From Blastococcus sp. TML/M2B (GTDB lineage: Bacteria > Actinomycetota > Actinomycetes > Mycobacteriales > Geodermatophilaceae): 64,000 nt of DNA. The notes under the pieces were generated by a model. The model saw nothing but the letters and a program-made list of their open reading frames with translations, was not told the origin of the DNA and did no database searches. The position numbers and the translations under genes are program-made. Of the stretch, positions 50,687 through 63,974 are shown piece after piece. The stretch is taken from contig NZ_JAENZZ010000002.1 in NCBI RefSeq assembly GCF_016612865.1, positions 1,550,001 through 1,614,000 on the forward strand, read 5' to 3'. How positions within the stretch are numbered: position 1 is the stretch's first letter; each line of letters starts with the position of its first letter.

Positions 50687-50787
50687 AACCACGGGTACCG
50701 GGATGCGGCGCGCGAGCCGCAGAGCGGTGAGATGCGCGCCGATGGTCCAGGGTACTCCTACCCGCTGCGGCCCCGGGGGGCCGCCTC

Positions 50788-51081
50788 TTACTTGGCCTTC
50801 TCGATGACCTGGACGACGCGCCACCGCTTGGTGGCCGACAGCGGCCGGGTCTCCATGATCTGCACGCGGTCGCCGATGCCGGCGAGGCCCTGCTCGTCGT
50901 GGACCTTGAGCTTGTTCGTGCGGCGGATGACCTTGCCGTAGAGGGCGTGCTTCACGCGGTCCTCCACCTCGACGACGATGGTCTTCTCCATCTTGTCGTC
51001 TCTGACCACCAGGCCCTCACGGACCTTGCGGTAGCCGCGGCCGGCCAGGCCGGGGCCCGACGCTCCCTGGGTCTCGCTCAT
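50788..51081 (-). CDS. rpsQ: 30S ribosomal protein S17
   Basis: The 97-residue S17 ([33 protein letters not shown]) has a short N-terminal extension. It overlaps rpmC by 4 nt. Confidence 0.97.
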   Translation of the reverse strand: MSETQGASGPGLAGRGYRKVREGLVVRDDKMEKTIVVEVEDRVKHALYGKVIRRTNKLKVHDEQGLAGIGDRVQIMETRPLSATKRWRVVQVIEKAK

Positions 51082-51311
51082 GCCACACCCTCGTTCGGGG
51101 CGACCGAGAGACCCAGCTCGCGCTCGCGCATGATCGTGTAGATCCGGGCGATGTCGCGGCGGACGGTCTGCAGTCGCCGGTTGTTGTCCAGCTGGCCGGT
51201 GGCCACCTGGAACCGCAGGTTGAACAGTTCTTCCTTCGACTCACGCAGCCGCGAGGCGAGCTCGTCGGCGGAGAGCTCGCGCAGCTCGGGAGCGGTCAGA
51301 CCGGCGGCCAT
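51078..51311 (-). CDS. rpmC: 50S ribosomal protein L29
   Basis: The 77-residue two-helix protein ([37 protein letters not shown]) starts at ATG 51311, sharing a base with the rplP stop. Confidence 0.96.
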   Translation of the reverse strand: MAAGLTAPELRELSADELASRLRESKEELFNLRFQVATGQLDNNRRLQTVRRDIARIYTIMRERELGLSVAPNEGVA

Positions 51312-51727
51312 CACACTTCTCCTTCTCGCGTGATGAAGCGGCACTTCATCGGCAGCTTGTGGATCGCGCGCCGCATGGCCTCGCGGGCCACGGGCTCGGC
51401 GACACCGGACAGCTCGAACAGGACGCGGCCGGGCTTGACGTTGGCCACCCACCACTCGGGCGAACCCTTACCGGAACCCATGCGGGTCTCGGCGGGCTTC
51501 TTGGTCAGCGGACGGTCCGGGTAGATCGAGATCCACACCTTTCCGCCACGCTTGATGTGCCGGGTCATCGCGATACGCGCGGACTCGATCTGGCGGTTGG
51601 TCACGTAGGCCGGCTCGAGAGCCTGGATCGCGAACTCACCGAAGTTGATCTCGGTGCCGCCCTTGGCCCGGCCGGAACGGCTCGGGTGGTGCTGCTTGCG
51701 GTGCTTGACGCGCCGTGGGATGAGCAT
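51311..51727 (-). CDS. rplP: 50S ribosomal protein L16
   Basis: The 138-residue L16 ([40 protein letters not shown]) shapes the A-site tRNA cradle. Confidence 0.98.
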   Translation of the reverse strand: MLIPRRVKHRKQHHPSRSGRAKGGTEINFGEFAIQALEPAYVTNRQIESARIAMTRHIKRGGKVWISIYPDRPLTKKPAETRMGSGKGSPEWWVANVKPGRVLFELSGVAEPVAREAMRRAIHKLPMKCRFITREGEV

Positions 51728-51730
51728 GGC

Positions 51731-52654
51731 TCAGCTCTCCGTGTTCTCGGTCGCCTGGGCCGCGGTGGTCTCGGCGGCAGCGGTGGCCTCCGGGCCGGCG
51801 ACCTCGGCGACGGTCGTCTCCGGAGCGACGTCCCCGGAGGTGACGGCGACGGTGCTCTCGGTGGTCTCGGGGGCGGGCCCGGTCGAGGACTCCACCGCGG
51901 CGCGGCCGGCCTCGGTGCCACCGGCGGTGGTGCCCGAGGAACCCGAGCGGCGCGGGCGCTGGGGGCGCTCGCGGCGCTGGCCCTGACGGGCGGCGAGGGC
52001 CTCGAGGGCCTCGCGCTCGGCACGCGAGCCGCTGACGTCACCCTTGTAGATCCACACCTTGACGCCGATGCGGCCGAAGGTGGTGCGGGCCTCGTAGATG
52101 CCGTAGTCGATGTTCGCGCGCAGCGTGTGCAGCGGGACGCGACCCTCGCGGTAGAACTCCGAGCGGCTCATCTCGGTGCCGCCGAGGCGACCCGAGCACT
52201 GCACGCGGATGCCCTTGACCTGCGGGCTGCGCTGCGCCGACTGCATCGCCTTGCGCATGGCGCGGCGGAAGCTGACCCGGCTGGAGAGCTGCTCGGCGAC
52301 GCCCTGGGCGACCAGCTGCGCGTCCGACTCGGGGTTCTTGACCTCGAGGATGTTCAGCTGCACCTGCTTGCCGGTGAGCTTCTCGAGCTCGCCGCGGATG
52401 CGGTCGGCCTCGGCGCCGCGGCGGCCGATGACGATGCCCGGGCGGGCGGTGTGGATGTCGACGCGGACCCGGTCACGGGTGCGCTCGATCTCCACCTTGG
52501 AGATGCCGGCCCGCTCCATGCCCTTGGACATGAGCTTGCGGATCGCGACGTCTTCCTTGACGTAGTCCTTGTACAGCTTGTCCGCGTACCACCGGGACTT
52601 GTAGTCGGTGGTGATCCCGAGTCGGAACCCGTGCGGGTTGACCTTCTGACCCAC
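51731..52654 (-). CDS. rpsC: 30S ribosomal protein S3 with long C-terminal extension
   Basis: The first ~215 residues are S3 ([22 protein letters not shown] domain with [33 protein letters not shown]-like end). A tail of about 90 residues follows: an Arg/Gln-rich stretch and then Thr/Glu/Ala-rich disordered sequence. The GTG start overlaps the rplV stop by one base. Confidence 0.97.
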   Translation of the reverse strand: MGQKVNPHGFRLGITTDYKSRWYADKLYKDYVKEDVAIRKLMSKGMERAGISKVEIERTRDRVRVDIHTARPGIVIGRRGAEADRIRGELEKLTGKQVQLNILEVKNPESDAQLVAQGVAEQLSSRVSFRRAMRKAMQSAQRSPQVKGIRVQCSGRLGGTEMSRSEFYREGRVPLHTLRANIDYGIYEARTTFGRIGVKVWIYKGDVSGSRAEREALEALAARQGQRRERPQRPRRSGSSGTTAGGTEAGRAAVESSTGPAPETTESTVAVTSGDVAPETTVAEVAGPEATAAAETTAAQATENTES

Positions 52655-53121
52655 TAGCGGGTCCCTCCCCTCGTGTTGCTGCCGGACTGCTGGGTCGCCG
52701 GGCCGACCATGCCGGTCTCCCGGCGGGCCTTGCGCGACTTCTGGGCCAGCTCGGCGCTGGTCGCGACCTCGCTCACCTCGATGGTGATGTGGCTGGTCCG
52801 CTTGTTGATGCGGAACGCCCGGCCCTGCGCACGCGGACGGATCCGCTTGAGCGTCGGGCCCTCGTCGACGTAGGCGGCGCTGACGACCAGCGCGGCCGGG
52901 TCGAGCTGCAGGTTGTGCTCCGCGTTGGCCACGGCGCTGGCGACCACCTTGGCCACCGTCTCACTGGCGCTCTGCGGGGCGTAGCGCAGCAGCGCCAGCG
53001 CCTCGTCGGTGGGCAGGTAGCGGACCATGTCCACCACCCGCCGGGCCTTCATGGGGGTCACGCGGACGAACCGGGCCGTAGCCCGGGCGACCGGCGCCTC
53101 CTGTCCCAACTGGGAAGTCAT
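52654..53121 (-). CDS. rplV: 50S ribosomal protein L22
   Basis: The 155-residue L22 ([40 protein letters not shown]) lines the exit tunnel; it carries a ~35-residue C-terminal extension. Confidence 0.97.
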   Translation of the reverse strand: MTSQLGQEAPVARATARFVRVTPMKARRVVDMVRYLPTDEALALLRYAPQSASETVAKVVASAVANAEHNLQLDPAALVVSAAYVDEGPTLKRIRPRAQGRAFRINKRTSHITIEVSEVATSAELAQKSRKARRETGMVGPATQQSGSNTRGGTR

Positions 53122-53141
53122 CTGAATCTCTCTCTACCTGG

Positions 53142-53423
53142 TCAGCCCCGCCGCGAGCGGCGGTCGTCCTTGATGTGCCCACGGAACGTGCGCGTGGGGG
53201 CGAACTCGCCGAGCTTGTGCCCGACCATCGCCTCGGTCACGAACACCGGGACGTGCTTGCGGCCGTCGTGCACCGCGAGGGTGTGACCCAGCATGTCGGG
53301 GATGATCGTCGAGCGGCGTGACCAGGTACGGATCACGTTCTTGGTGCCCTTCTCGTTCTGCGCGTCCACCTTCTTGAGGAGGTGGTCGTCGACGAACGGG
53401 CCCTTCTTCAGACTGCGAGGCAT
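53142..53423 (-). CDS. rpsS: 30S ribosomal protein S19
   Basis: The 93-residue S19 ([40 protein letters not shown]). Confidence 0.98.
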   Translation of the reverse strand: MPRSLKKGPFVDDHLLKKVDAQNEKGTKNVIRTWSRRSTIIPDMLGHTLAVHDGRKHVPVFVTEAMVGHKLGEFAPTRTFRGHIKDDRRSRRG

Positions 53424-53454
53424 TCGGCTCTCCTTTACCGCCGGTTACCCGGGC

Positions 53455-54288
53455 TCAGCGCTTCTTGTTGGCGCGCCGGCGGCGCACGATCAGGGCGTCA
53501 CTGGCCTTGCGCTTGCGCGTGCGGCCCTCCGGCTTGCCCTTGGGGTTCACCGGGTGACGACCACCGGAGGTCTTGCCCTCACCACCACCGTGCGGGTGGT
53601 CCACCGGGTTCATGGCGACACCGCGGACGGTCGGGCGCTTGCCCTTCCACCGCATGCGGCCGGCCTTGCCCCAGTTGATGTTCGACTGCTCGGCGTTGCC
53701 CACCTCGCCGACGGTGGCGCGGCAGCGCACGTCGACGTTGCGGATCTCGCCCGACGGCATGCGCAGCTGGGCGAACCGGCCCTCACGGGCGACCAGCTGG
53801 ACGCTGGTACCCGCCGACCGGGCGATCTTCGCGCCGCCACCGGGGCGGAGCTCGATGGCGTGAACCACCGTGCCGACCGGGATGTTCCGCAGCGGCAGGT
53901 TGTTGCCCGGCTTGATGTCGGCCGCGGGGCCGCACTCGACCGTGTCGCCCTGCTTGAGCTTCGCCGGCGCGATGATGTAGCGCTTCTCGCCGTCCGCGAA
54001 GTGCAGCAGCGCGATGCGAGACGTGCGGTTCGGGTCGTACTCGATGTGCGCGACCTTGGCGGGCACGCCGTCCTTGTCCGCCCGGCGGAAGTCGATCAGC
54101 CGGTAGGCGCGCTTGTGCCCACCACCCTGGTGGCGCGCGGTGACCTTGCCGTGGACGTTGCGTCCACCGCGGCCGTGCAGCGGCCGGACCAGCGACTTCT
54201 CGGGATGGTCGCGGGTGACCTCGGCGAAGTCGGCGACGCTGGAGCCGCGGCGGCCCGGCGTCGTCGGCTTGTACTTACGGATAGCCAT
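53455..54288 (-). CDS. rplB: 50S ribosomal protein L2
   Basis: The 277-residue L2 ([40 protein letters not shown]) supports peptidyl transfer; the DHPHGGGEG loop holds the key His. Confidence 0.98.
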   Translation of the reverse strand: MAIRKYKPTTPGRRGSSVADFAEVTRDHPEKSLVRPLHGRGGRNVHGKVTARHQGGGHKRAYRLIDFRRADKDGVPAKVAHIEYDPNRTSRIALLHFADGEKRYIIAPAKLKQGDTVECGPAADIKPGNNLPLRNIPVGTVVHAIELRPGGGAKIARSAGTSVQLVAREGRFAQLRMPSGEIRNVDVRCRATVGEVGNAEQSNINWGKAGRMRWKGKRPTVRGVAMNPVDHPHGGGEGKTSGGRHPVNPKGKPEGRTRKRKASDALIVRRRRANKKR

Positions 54289-54359
54289 TGCTGACTCAGT
54301 CCCTGTCTCTATCTCTGGTCCGTGAGGGCCGGGGTGGTGGGGTGGGCGGGTCGCCTACC

Positions 54360-54662
54360 TCAGGCGCCCGGTCCCCCGAAGATCTCGATGCGGTCACCGG
54401 GAGCGACGGAGACGATGGCGCGCTTGGTGTCCTTGCGCTTCCCCATCTGCGTGCCACGGCTGCGCTTGCGCTTGCCCTGACGGTTGATCGTGTTCACGCC
54501 CAGGACCTTCACGTTGAAGATCTGCTCGACCGCGATCTTGATCTGCGTCTTGTTGGCCTCGGGCAGCACGATGAACGTGTACTGGTTGCTGTCGAGCAGC
54601 CCGTAGCTCTTCTCGGAGATGACCGGGGAGAGCAGGACGTCCCGGGGGTCGCGGACGCTCAT
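54360..54662 (-). CDS. rplW: 50S ribosomal protein L23
   Basis: The 100-residue L23 ([36 protein letters not shown]) docks trigger factor at the exit tunnel. ATG overlaps the rplD stop by 4 nt. Confidence 0.97.
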   Translation of the reverse strand: MSVRDPRDVLLSPVISEKSYGLLDSNQYTFIVLPEANKTQIKIAVEQIFNVKVLGVNTINRQGKRKRSRGTQMGKRKDTKRAIVSVAPGDRIEIFGGPGA

Positions 54663-55436
54663 GCCTTCTCCTCGGTGGTCTCTTCGACGGTGCCCGCGCC
54701 GGCGGCGGGGGCGATGGACGGGACGCCACCGGGGATCTCGCGGGTGGCGAGGTCGGGCAGGTCGGCGCCGGAGCGCTTCCCCTTGGTGGGCCCGGCGACG
54801 TACTCGGCCAGGGCGGTCTCGGTGAAGACCACCTCGTCGGCGACGAGCACGTCATAGGTGTTCAGCTGGCCGGCCTCGATGAGGTGCACCTGCGGCAGGT
54901 TGCGCAGGCTCACCCAGTTGAGGACGTCGTCGTGGTCGAGCACGACGAGGACCTTCTTGGCCGAGGTGATCGCGTTGAGCGTCGCCATGGCGGCCTTGGT
55001 CATTCGGGGCGTCGCCGTCGACGAACGCCGACACGACGTGGACCCGGCCCTCGCGCGCCCGGTCGGAGAGGGCACCGCGGAGAGCGGCGGCCTTCATCTT
55101 CTTGGGCGTCTTCTTGGTGTAGTCGCGCGGCACGGGGCCGTGGGCGATGCCACCACCGGAGAACTGCGGCGCGCGCAGCGAACCCTGACGGGCCCGACCG
55201 GTGCCCTTCTGGCGGTACGGCTTGGCGCCGGTGCCGCTGACCTGGGCGCGGGTCTTGGTCGAGTGGGTGCCCTGGCGGGCCGCGGCGAGCTGCGCCACGA
55301 CGACCTGGTGCATCAGGGAGACGTTGGCGTCGGCGTCGAAGAGGGCGCCGGGCAGCGTGACGCTGCCCGAGGTCTCGCCGGCCGGCGTGCGGACGTCGAC
55401 CTGGCGGTCGGTGCGCGTCTCGATGGACTGGCTCAC
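54659..55436 (-). CDS. rplD: 50S ribosomal protein L4 (one apparent frameshift)
   Basis: The N-terminal frame runs from [20 protein letters not shown] through [20 protein letters not shown] to [13 protein letters not shown]; the rest ([20 protein letters not shown] to the end) is one base out. Removing one base near 55003-55009 restores a continuous L4 of about 258 residues. L4 is essential, so sequence error is the likely cause. A ~35-residue acidic C-terminal tail follows the conserved part. Confidence 0.93.
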
Positions 55437-56098
55437 TTGGTGTCACTCCCCACGGGACCGCCCTTGACGGCCGAACGAACGAGCACGAGCCCGCCCTTCG
55501 GGCCGGGGATGGCGCCCTTGATCAGCAGCAGACCGCGCTCGGCGTCCACCTTGTGCACGACCAGCGACAGCGTCGTCGTCTTCACGTGGCCCATGCGGCC
55601 GGCCATCTTCAGGCCCTTGAACACGCGACCGGGGGTCGACGCGCCACCGATGGAGCCCGGCGACCGGTGCTTGCGCTGCACGCCGTGCCCGGCGCCCAGT
55701 CCCTTGAAGCCGTGACGCTTCATGACACCGGCGGTGCCCTTGCCCTTGCTGGTGCCGATGACGTCGACCTTGGCCACGCCGTCGAAGACCTCGGTGGTCA
55801 GCTCCTGGCCGACCGTGTACTCACCGGCGTCCGCCGTGCGGAGTTCCACCAGGTGCCGCCGCGGCGTCACGCCCGCCTTGGTGAAGTGCCCGCCCTCGGG
55901 ACGGTTCACCTTGCGCGGGTCGATCTCGCCGAACCCGAGCTGGAGGGCCGAGTAGCCGTCCACCTCGGGGGTGCGGACCTGGGTCACCACACAGGGGCCC
56001 GCCTTGACGACGGTCACCGGCACGAGGCGGTTGTTCTCGTCGAAGACCTGGGTCATCCCCAGCTTCTCGCCGAGGAGACCACGAAATGTGCTCGCCAT
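55433..56098 (-). CDS. rplC: 50S ribosomal protein L3
   Basis: The 221-residue L3 ([60 protein letters not shown]). Confidence 0.97.
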   Translation of the reverse strand: MASTFRGLLGEKLGMTQVFDENNRLVPVTVVKAGPCVVTQVRTPEVDGYSALQLGFGEIDPRKVNRPEGGHFTKAGVTPRRHLVELRTADAGEYTVGQELTTEVFDGVAKVDVIGTSKGKGTAGVMKRHGFKGLGAGHGVQRKHRSPGSIGGASTPGRVFKGLKMAGRMGHVKTTTLSLVVHKVDAERGLLLIKGAIPGPKGGLVLVRSAVKGGPVGSDTK

Positions 56099-56113
56099 GT
56101 CTGCTGACTGCCC

Positions 56114-56419
56114 TTACTGGATGTTGACGTCGACCGAGGCCGGCAGGTCGATGCGCATGAGCGCGTCCACCGTCTTCGGCGTCGGGTCGAGGATGTCGAT
56201 GAGCCGCTTGTGCGTGCGCATCTCGAAGTGCTCGAACGAGTCCTTGTACTTGTGCGGCGAACGGATCACCGCGTACACGTTCTTCTCCGTCGGCAGCGGC
56301 ACCGGGCCGACCACTCGCGCTCCGGTCTTGGTGACCGTCTCCACGATGCGTCGCGCCGAGGCATCGATCGCCTCGTGGTCGTAGGCCTTCAGCCGGATGC
56401 GGATCTTCTGTCCCGCCAT
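56114..56419 (-). CDS. rpsJ: 30S ribosomal protein S10
   Basis: The 101-residue S10/NusE ([40 protein letters not shown]) also takes part in transcription antitermination. It starts the S10 set; a 123-bp spacer with two hairpins separates it from tuf. Confidence 0.98.
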   Translation of the reverse strand: MAGQKIRIRLKAYDHEAIDASARRIVETVTKTGARVVGPVPLPTEKNVYAVIRSPHKYKDSFEHFEMRTHKRLIDILDPTPKTVDALMRIDLPASVDVNIQ

Positions 56420-56500
56420 CGCTGTCTTCTGCTCCTGCCGATCGGTTGTGAAAGTTCGAGTGGGTCTGCTGACCCGAGCTGGGTCGAAGCGACCCGGGGT

Positions 56501-56535
56501 GGTGCGCGGCGGCCGGTTGCCGGCCGCCGCGCACC
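56501..56535 (-). terminator. Strong hairpin between tuf and rpsJ
   Basis: GGTGCGCGGCGGCCGG (56501-56516) and its complement (56520-56535) make a 16-bp stem with a TTG loop, starting 7 nt after the tuf stop. A second, smaller hairpin GGGTCG/AAG/CGACCC lies at 56481-56495. Together they look like the end of the str operon. Confidence 0.8.
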
Positions 56536-56542
56536 GGGGGTG

Positions 56543-57736
<1,194 letters not shown>

Positions 57737-57828
57737 TGGGTTCCTCTCCTCGTGGTTACGCAGGTGGTGCGTGCTCTGGGGGTGGGGCTGTTGCTGGGGG
57801 GAGCGCGGGCCGGCCGGCCCGCATTCCG

Positions 57829-59928
<2,100 letters not shown>

Positions 59929-60027
59929 TTCTTCTCCTCGTGGTTCAGGTCCGTGTGCGGGTGCCGGGGCGACGACCTCGTGAGCGCGTCCCGGGAGTCC
60001 CGCCGACGGCGGGCGCTGGTGCGGTGG

Positions 60028-60498
60028 TTACCAGCGGTAGTGCGCGAAGGCCTTGTTCGCCTCGGCCATCTTGTGCGTGTCCTCGCGGCGCTTCACAGCG
60101 GCGCCGAGGCCGTTGCTGGCGTCGAGGATCTCGTTCATCAGGCGCTCGGTCATCGTCTTCTCGCGACGGGCCCGGCTGTACTGGATCAGCCAGCGGAGAC
60201 CGAGGGTGGTGCTGCGCGAGGCGCGCACCTCGACCGGCACCTGGTAGGTCGCGCCACCGACACGGCGGCTGCGGACCTCGAGGCTCGGCTTTACGTTGTC
60301 CAGCGCGCGCTTGAGCGTGACGACCGGGTCGGTGTCGTTCTTGGCGCGGGCACCCTCGAGGGCGCCGTAGACGATCGCCTCGGCGATCGAGCGCTTGCCG
60401 TCGACGAGCACCTTGTTGACCAGCTGGGTGACCAGCTGCGACTGGTAGACCGGGTCGATGACCAGCGGTCGCTTCGGCGCGGGGCCCTTGCGAGGCAT
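60028..60498 (-). CDS. rpsG: 30S ribosomal protein S7
   Basis: The 156-residue S7 ([40 protein letters not shown]). ATG shares a base with the rpsL stop (TAATG). Confidence 0.98.
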   Translation of the reverse strand: MPRKGPAPKRPLVIDPVYQSQLVTQLVNKVLVDGKRSIAEAIVYGALEGARAKNDTDPVVTLKRALDNVKPSLEVRSRRVGGATYQVPVEVRASRSTTLGLRWLIQYSRARREKTMTERLMNEILDASNGLGAAVKRREDTHKMAEANKAFAHYRW

Positions 60499-60872
60499 TA
60501 GCTCTTCTCCTTCTTGGCGCCGTAGCGGCTGCGGGCCTGCTTGCGGCCACGGACGGCCTGCGTGTCCAGCGAGCCGCGGATGATCTTGTAGCGCACGCCC
60601 GGCAGGTCCTTCACTCGGCCGCCGCGCACGAGCACCATCGAGTGCTCCTGCAGGTTGTGGCCGACGCCCGGGATGTAGGCGGTGACCTCGACCCCGCTGG
60701 TGAGCCGCACGCGGGCCACCTTGCGCAGCGCCGAGTTCGGCTTCTTCGGCGTCGTCGTGTAGACGCGCGTGCAGACTCCGCGGCGCTGGGGCGAACCCTT
60801 CAGCGCCGGAGTGCTGGTCTTGGTGACCTTGTCCTCGCGGCCCTTGCGGACCAGCTGGTTGATCGTGGGCAT
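60498..60872 (-). CDS. rpsL: 30S ribosomal protein S12
   Basis: The 124-residue S12 ([20 protein letters not shown]) keeps the decoding loops [11 protein letters not shown] and [20 protein letters not shown]. Lys43 and Lys88 are the residues associated with streptomycin sensitivity, and Asp89 is the usual methylthiolation site. A ~300-nt leader precedes it. Confidence 0.98.
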   Translation of the reverse strand: MPTINQLVRKGREDKVTKTSTPALKGSPQRRGVCTRVYTTTPKKPNSALRKVARVRLTSGVEVTAYIPGVGHNLQEHSMVLVRGGRVKDLPGVRYKIIRGSLDTQAVRGRKQARSRYGAKKEKS

Positions 60873-61153
60873 GGGTGGCCTGGATCTCCTACCTGCGCTG
60901 GGTCGTGCTCTGAAGTGTGGTGCGTGCTGTCGTGCTGGGTGCCGGGCCGCCCTGCGGTGACCCACCCGTTCCCGGCCGCCGGCCGCTGTCCGACCCCCGC
61001 GGTCGGGCGTGTCGCCCGATCCGGGACCGGTCCGCGGTCGGACCGAACTCGGTAGCCCCTCGCGACTCGGCGCCGCCACCCTCCGGCCGGGGGCCGGGAG
61101 GCGGTCCAGGCGACCAACGTACGTCGCCCAGGCGCACCGCGAACGGGAGCTGG

Positions 61154-61209
61154 CCCAGGGCACCCTGGGCACGGCTGACCACGATACCCGCGCCCGGAGG
61201 ACCGGTCAA
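61154..61209 (-). promoter_or_regulatory. str operon promoter with palindrome near the transcript 5' end
   Basis: On the minus strand TTGACC (61209-61204) and TATCGT (61186-61181) are 17 bp apart, the best promoter match in the window. The palindromic arms CCCAGGG (61169-61163) and CCCTGGG (61160-61154) lie just after the expected start (about 61174). The ~300-nt leader to rpsL otherwise shows no structure I can assign; 61210-61475 upstream likewise holds nothing clear. Confidence 0.7.
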
Positions 61210-61475
61210 AGCCGGGTCCCTCACATGCACGGCCGATGGCCGACCACCACCCACCGGAGCGGGTGGCATCCGGGGCAACGGCACGTCGCCCCGTCCTCTT
61301 CCCCGGGGGGCGCAGCGGCGATCGCGGCGGCTCCCACGGGGCGATCGGCACGCTACCGGCTGCGCGGTGCCGACGGGGCCGGACCCGCTGCGCCGGGTCC
61401 GCGGAACGCCCGGGTTCGTCGGACCTCACCCCTAGCGTCCCGTGCGTCCCGCTCACCCGACCCCGGAGGGTTCCC

Positions 61476-62439
61476 GTGCACGCCGACTCCGCCCGCGAGC
61501 TTCAAGGCCCGCATCCTCGCGCAGCTGCCGTCGGCCTCGGCGGCCGCGGTGGAGGAACGCACCGGTGCCCCCTGGCCGTGGGTGGCGGTCGGGCTCACCC
61601 CTGCCGGTGCCGCCGGCGGACGGGTGGCGGTCCGGCTGCAGCGGGACAGCGACCGCGCCCTCCTGCCGGACCTCGGCCGGACTGCCGGGGCCGAGGTGGA
61701 CGTGCGGGTGATCGGTCCGGTGCGCGCGCTGCCCTCCCCCGCACCCGGTGAGCTGCGGCAGCGCGTGCGCCCGCTCCGGCCCGGCCTCTCCGTGGCGCAC
61801 GCCGCGGTCACCGCCGGCACCCTGGGCGGCTTCGTGCGCACCCCGGGCGGGCTGGCCGTCCTCTCGAACAACCACGTGCTGGCGGCGAGCGGTGCCGGCT
61901 CCCCCGGGGACGCCGTGCTGCAGCCCGGCCCGTCCGACGGCGGCGGCCCGGGCGACCGGGTCGGCTCGCTCGCGGCCGCGGAGCCGCTCGTGGCCGGCCG
62001 GGCCATTCTTGTCGACGCCGCCGTCGCCCTCCTGGACGCCGGGGTGGCGGCGCGGCCGGGCGAGCTCCCCGGCGGGGCGCTTGGCGCCCTCGTGCCCGAC
62101 AGCCTGGACGTCGAACCGGACGAGCAGGTGGAGAAGGTCGGCCGGACCACGGGGCACACCCGCGGTGTGGTGACCGCGGTGGAGGTGGACGCCGTGGCGG
62201 TGCAGTACGACGGCGTGGTCCACCGCTTCGACGACCAGCTGGAGATCCAGGGCGCGGCCGGGGCCTTCAGCGCCGGGGGCGACAGCGGCTCGGTGATCTG
62301 GCGCAGCCGGGACCGCGCACCGCTCGCGCTGCTGTTCGCCGGGAGCACGACCGGCGGCCCGGGCGGCTCCGGGGTCACCTTCGCCAACCCGCTCGCCACC
62401 GTGCTCCGGGTCCTCGGCGCCGAGTGGGTGCACGACTGA
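61476..62439 (+). CDS. NAL1-like trypsin-fold serine protease with N-terminal accessory domain (one apparent frameshift)
   Basis: The product (about 320 residues after correction) has an N-terminal domain (about 1-90: helix KARILAQLPSASAAAVEERT, then beta strands VAVGLTPAG, VDVRVIGPVRAL) and a trypsin-like domain with catalytic His in LSNNHVLAA, Asp in VDAAVALLD and Ser in AGGDSGSVIW. The pattern GDAVLQPGPSDGG resembles NAL1-like proteases. GTG 61476 has GGAGG 6 nt upstream, but its frame leaves the protein near 61501; removing one T from GCTTCAAGG gives VHADSARELKARILAQL. No signal peptide is seen, so it is probably cytoplasmic. Confidence 0.78.
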
Positions 62440-62487
62440 TCCGACGGCGGGGCACGCGGGTGTCCTGGCGCGCCGCGTGGGGGCACC

Positions 62488-62712
62488 ATGGGGCGCATGA
62501 CCGACCGCGCCACCGCACGCGCCGCGAAGCGCGTCCTCACCGCGCGCCTCGCCGACGACCCCGGCGTCGCCGCGGTCGGGCTGACGCGGCGGCCCGACGG
62601 CTACGTGGTGACCGTGGACCTCGTCGATCCCGACGCCGGCCCCCGGGTTCCCGGCCAGGTCGACGGCGTGCGGGTGGTGACCCAGGTCATCGGAGTGGTC
62701 CGGCCGTTGTAG
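62488..62712 (+). CDS. Stand-alone copy of the protease N-terminal domain (74 aa)
   Basis: The short protein (RATARAAKRVLTARLADDPG, VAAVGLTRRPDGYVVTVDLV, VRVVTQVIGVVRPL) aligns along its length with residues ~5-90 of the preceding protease: helix, VAVGLT strand, charged strand and VRVIG-V-R-L end. It lies 48 bp downstream on the same strand. It may regulate or compete with the protease domain. ATG 62488 and 62497 are both possible starts. No known family is recognised. Confidence 0.65.
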   Translation: MGRMTDRATARAAKRVLTARLADDPGVAAVGLTRRPDGYVVTVDLVDPDAGPRVPGQVDGVRVVTQVIGVVRPL

Positions 62713-62776
62713 CGGGCCGATAGCGTGCCCCCAGGGGCGCCGCACCGCCGCGGGCCCGGACACCTGAGGAGGGCAC

Positions 62777-63823
62777 GTGCGCATCGGCACCCAAGCCAGT
62801 TACAGCGGTGGGTTCAAGCAGACAGCAGCCGAGATCCGCGACCTGGAGTCCGCCGGGCTCGACGTCGCCGCGGTCGCCGAGGTCTACACGTTCGACGCGG
62901 TGAGCCAGCTCGGCTACCTCGCCGCCGTGACCGAGCGCGTCGAGCTGCTCAGCGCGATCTTCCCGCTGTACAGCCGCACCCCGGCCCTCACCGCGATGAC
63001 CGCGGCGGGCCTGGACTTCGTCTCCGACGGGCGCTTCACCCTGGGCCTGGGCGCCTCCGGCCCGCAGGTCATCGAGGGCTGGCACGGCGTCCCCTACGAC
63101 GCTCCCCTGCAGCGCACCCGCGAGGTCGTCGAGATCTGCCGCAAGGTGTGGCGCCGCGAGCGCGTCGAGCACCACGGCAAGAAGTACGACATCCCGCTCG
63201 CGGAGGGCCAGGGCACCGGGCTGGGCAAGCCGCTGAAGCTGATCAACACCCCCGTGCGCGAGCGCATCCCGGTGATGCTGGCCGCCCTCGGTCCGAAGAA
63301 CGTCGAGCTCGCCGCCGAGATCGCCGAGGCGTGGGAGCCGATCTTCTTCATGCCCGAGCGCGCACAGGCCGTCTGGGGCGACGCGCTGGCTGCCGGCAAG
63401 GCCAAGCGCGCCCCCGAGCTGGGCGACCTGCAGGTGGTCACCGGCGTGCCGGTCGCGATCGGCGACGACCTGGACGAGGCGCAGCTGCTCGACCGCGTGC
63501 GCCCGGGCCTGGCCCTCTACATCGGTGGCATGGGCGCCCGGGGCAAGAACTTCTACAACGACCTCGCCGTCCGCTACGGCTTCGAGGCCGAGGCCAAGGA
63601 GATCCAGGACCTGTACCTCACCGGCAAGAAGGACGAGGCCGCCGCCAAGGTGCCCGACGAGCTGGTGCGGGCGACGTCCCTCATCGGCCCGGAGTCCTAC
63701 GTCGCGGAGCGGGTCGCCGCGTTCGCCGAGGCCGGCGTCACCACGCTCATGCTGCAGCCCCTCGACGGCAGCCCGGCCGGCCGGCTGAAGACGGTCGAGA
63801 CCATGAAGAAGATCAGCGGCTGA
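62777..63823 (+). CDS. LLM-class F420-dependent oxidoreductase
   Basis: The 348-residue luciferase-like TIM-barrel protein (GTQASYSGGFKQTAAEIRDL; LGLGASGPQVIEGWHGVPYD; VPVMLAALGPKNVELAAE-like stretch) belongs to an actinobacterial F420-dependent group. The substrate is unknown. GTG 62777 has GAGGAGGG upstream. Repeat copy 4 and a very strong terminator follow. Confidence 0.87.
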   Translation: MRIGTQASYSGGFKQTAAEIRDLESAGLDVAAVAEVYTFDAVSQLGYLAAVTERVELLSAIFPLYSRTPALTAMTAAGLDFVSDGRFTLGLGASGPQVIEGWHGVPYDAPLQRTREVVEICRKVWRRERVEHHGKKYDIPLAEGQGTGLGKPLKLINTPVRERIPVMLAALGPKNVELAAEIAEAWEPIFFMPERAQAVWGDALAAGKAKRAPELGDLQVVTGVPVAIGDDLDEAQLLDRVRPGLALYIGGMGARGKNFYNDLAVRYGFEAEAKEIQDLYLTGKKDEAAAKVPDELVRATSLIGPESYVAERVAAFAEAGVTTLMLQPLDGSPAGRLKTVETMKKISG

Positions 63824-63838
63824 GCCACCACCCAGGCG

Positions 63839-63922
63839 GTCCTCCCTCCTCGTAGCGCGTCCTCCCTCACCGCCCACCACGAGGGAGGACGCGCCACGAT
63901 CAGGTCACCTGATCCCAGCGCG
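63839..63922 (+). repeat. Double-hairpin intergenic repeat, copy 4
   Basis: A single arm GTCCTCCCTC (63839-63848) precedes hairpin 1, GTCCTCCCTCAC (63859-63870)/loop/GAGGGAGGAC (63881-63890), and hairpin 2, whose left arm (63891-63905) has three changes while the right arm ACCTGATCCCAGCGC (63907-63921) is identical to copies 2 and 3. It starts 16 nt after the oxidoreductase stop. Confidence 0.88.
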
Positions 63923-63926
63923 GGCA

Positions 63927-63974
63927 GACGACAGGGCCCCCGGATCCGAGGTCGGATCCGGGGGCCCTGTCGTC
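63927..63974. terminator. Very strong intrinsic-type hairpin
   Basis: A 23-bp perfect stem (63927-63949 with 63952-63974) with a 2-nt centre contains GGGCCCCCGGATCC. It probably ends the oxidoreductase transcript and, from the right, a possible leftward gene just outside the window (the last 26 bp contain in-frame minus-strand stops). Confidence 0.85.

Noticed and set aside
50579-50824. 81-codon minus-strand frame in the rpsQ-rplN spacer
   Set aside because: It overlaps rpsQ, has Arg/Pro-rich sequence without family resemblance, and crosses a strong hairpin.
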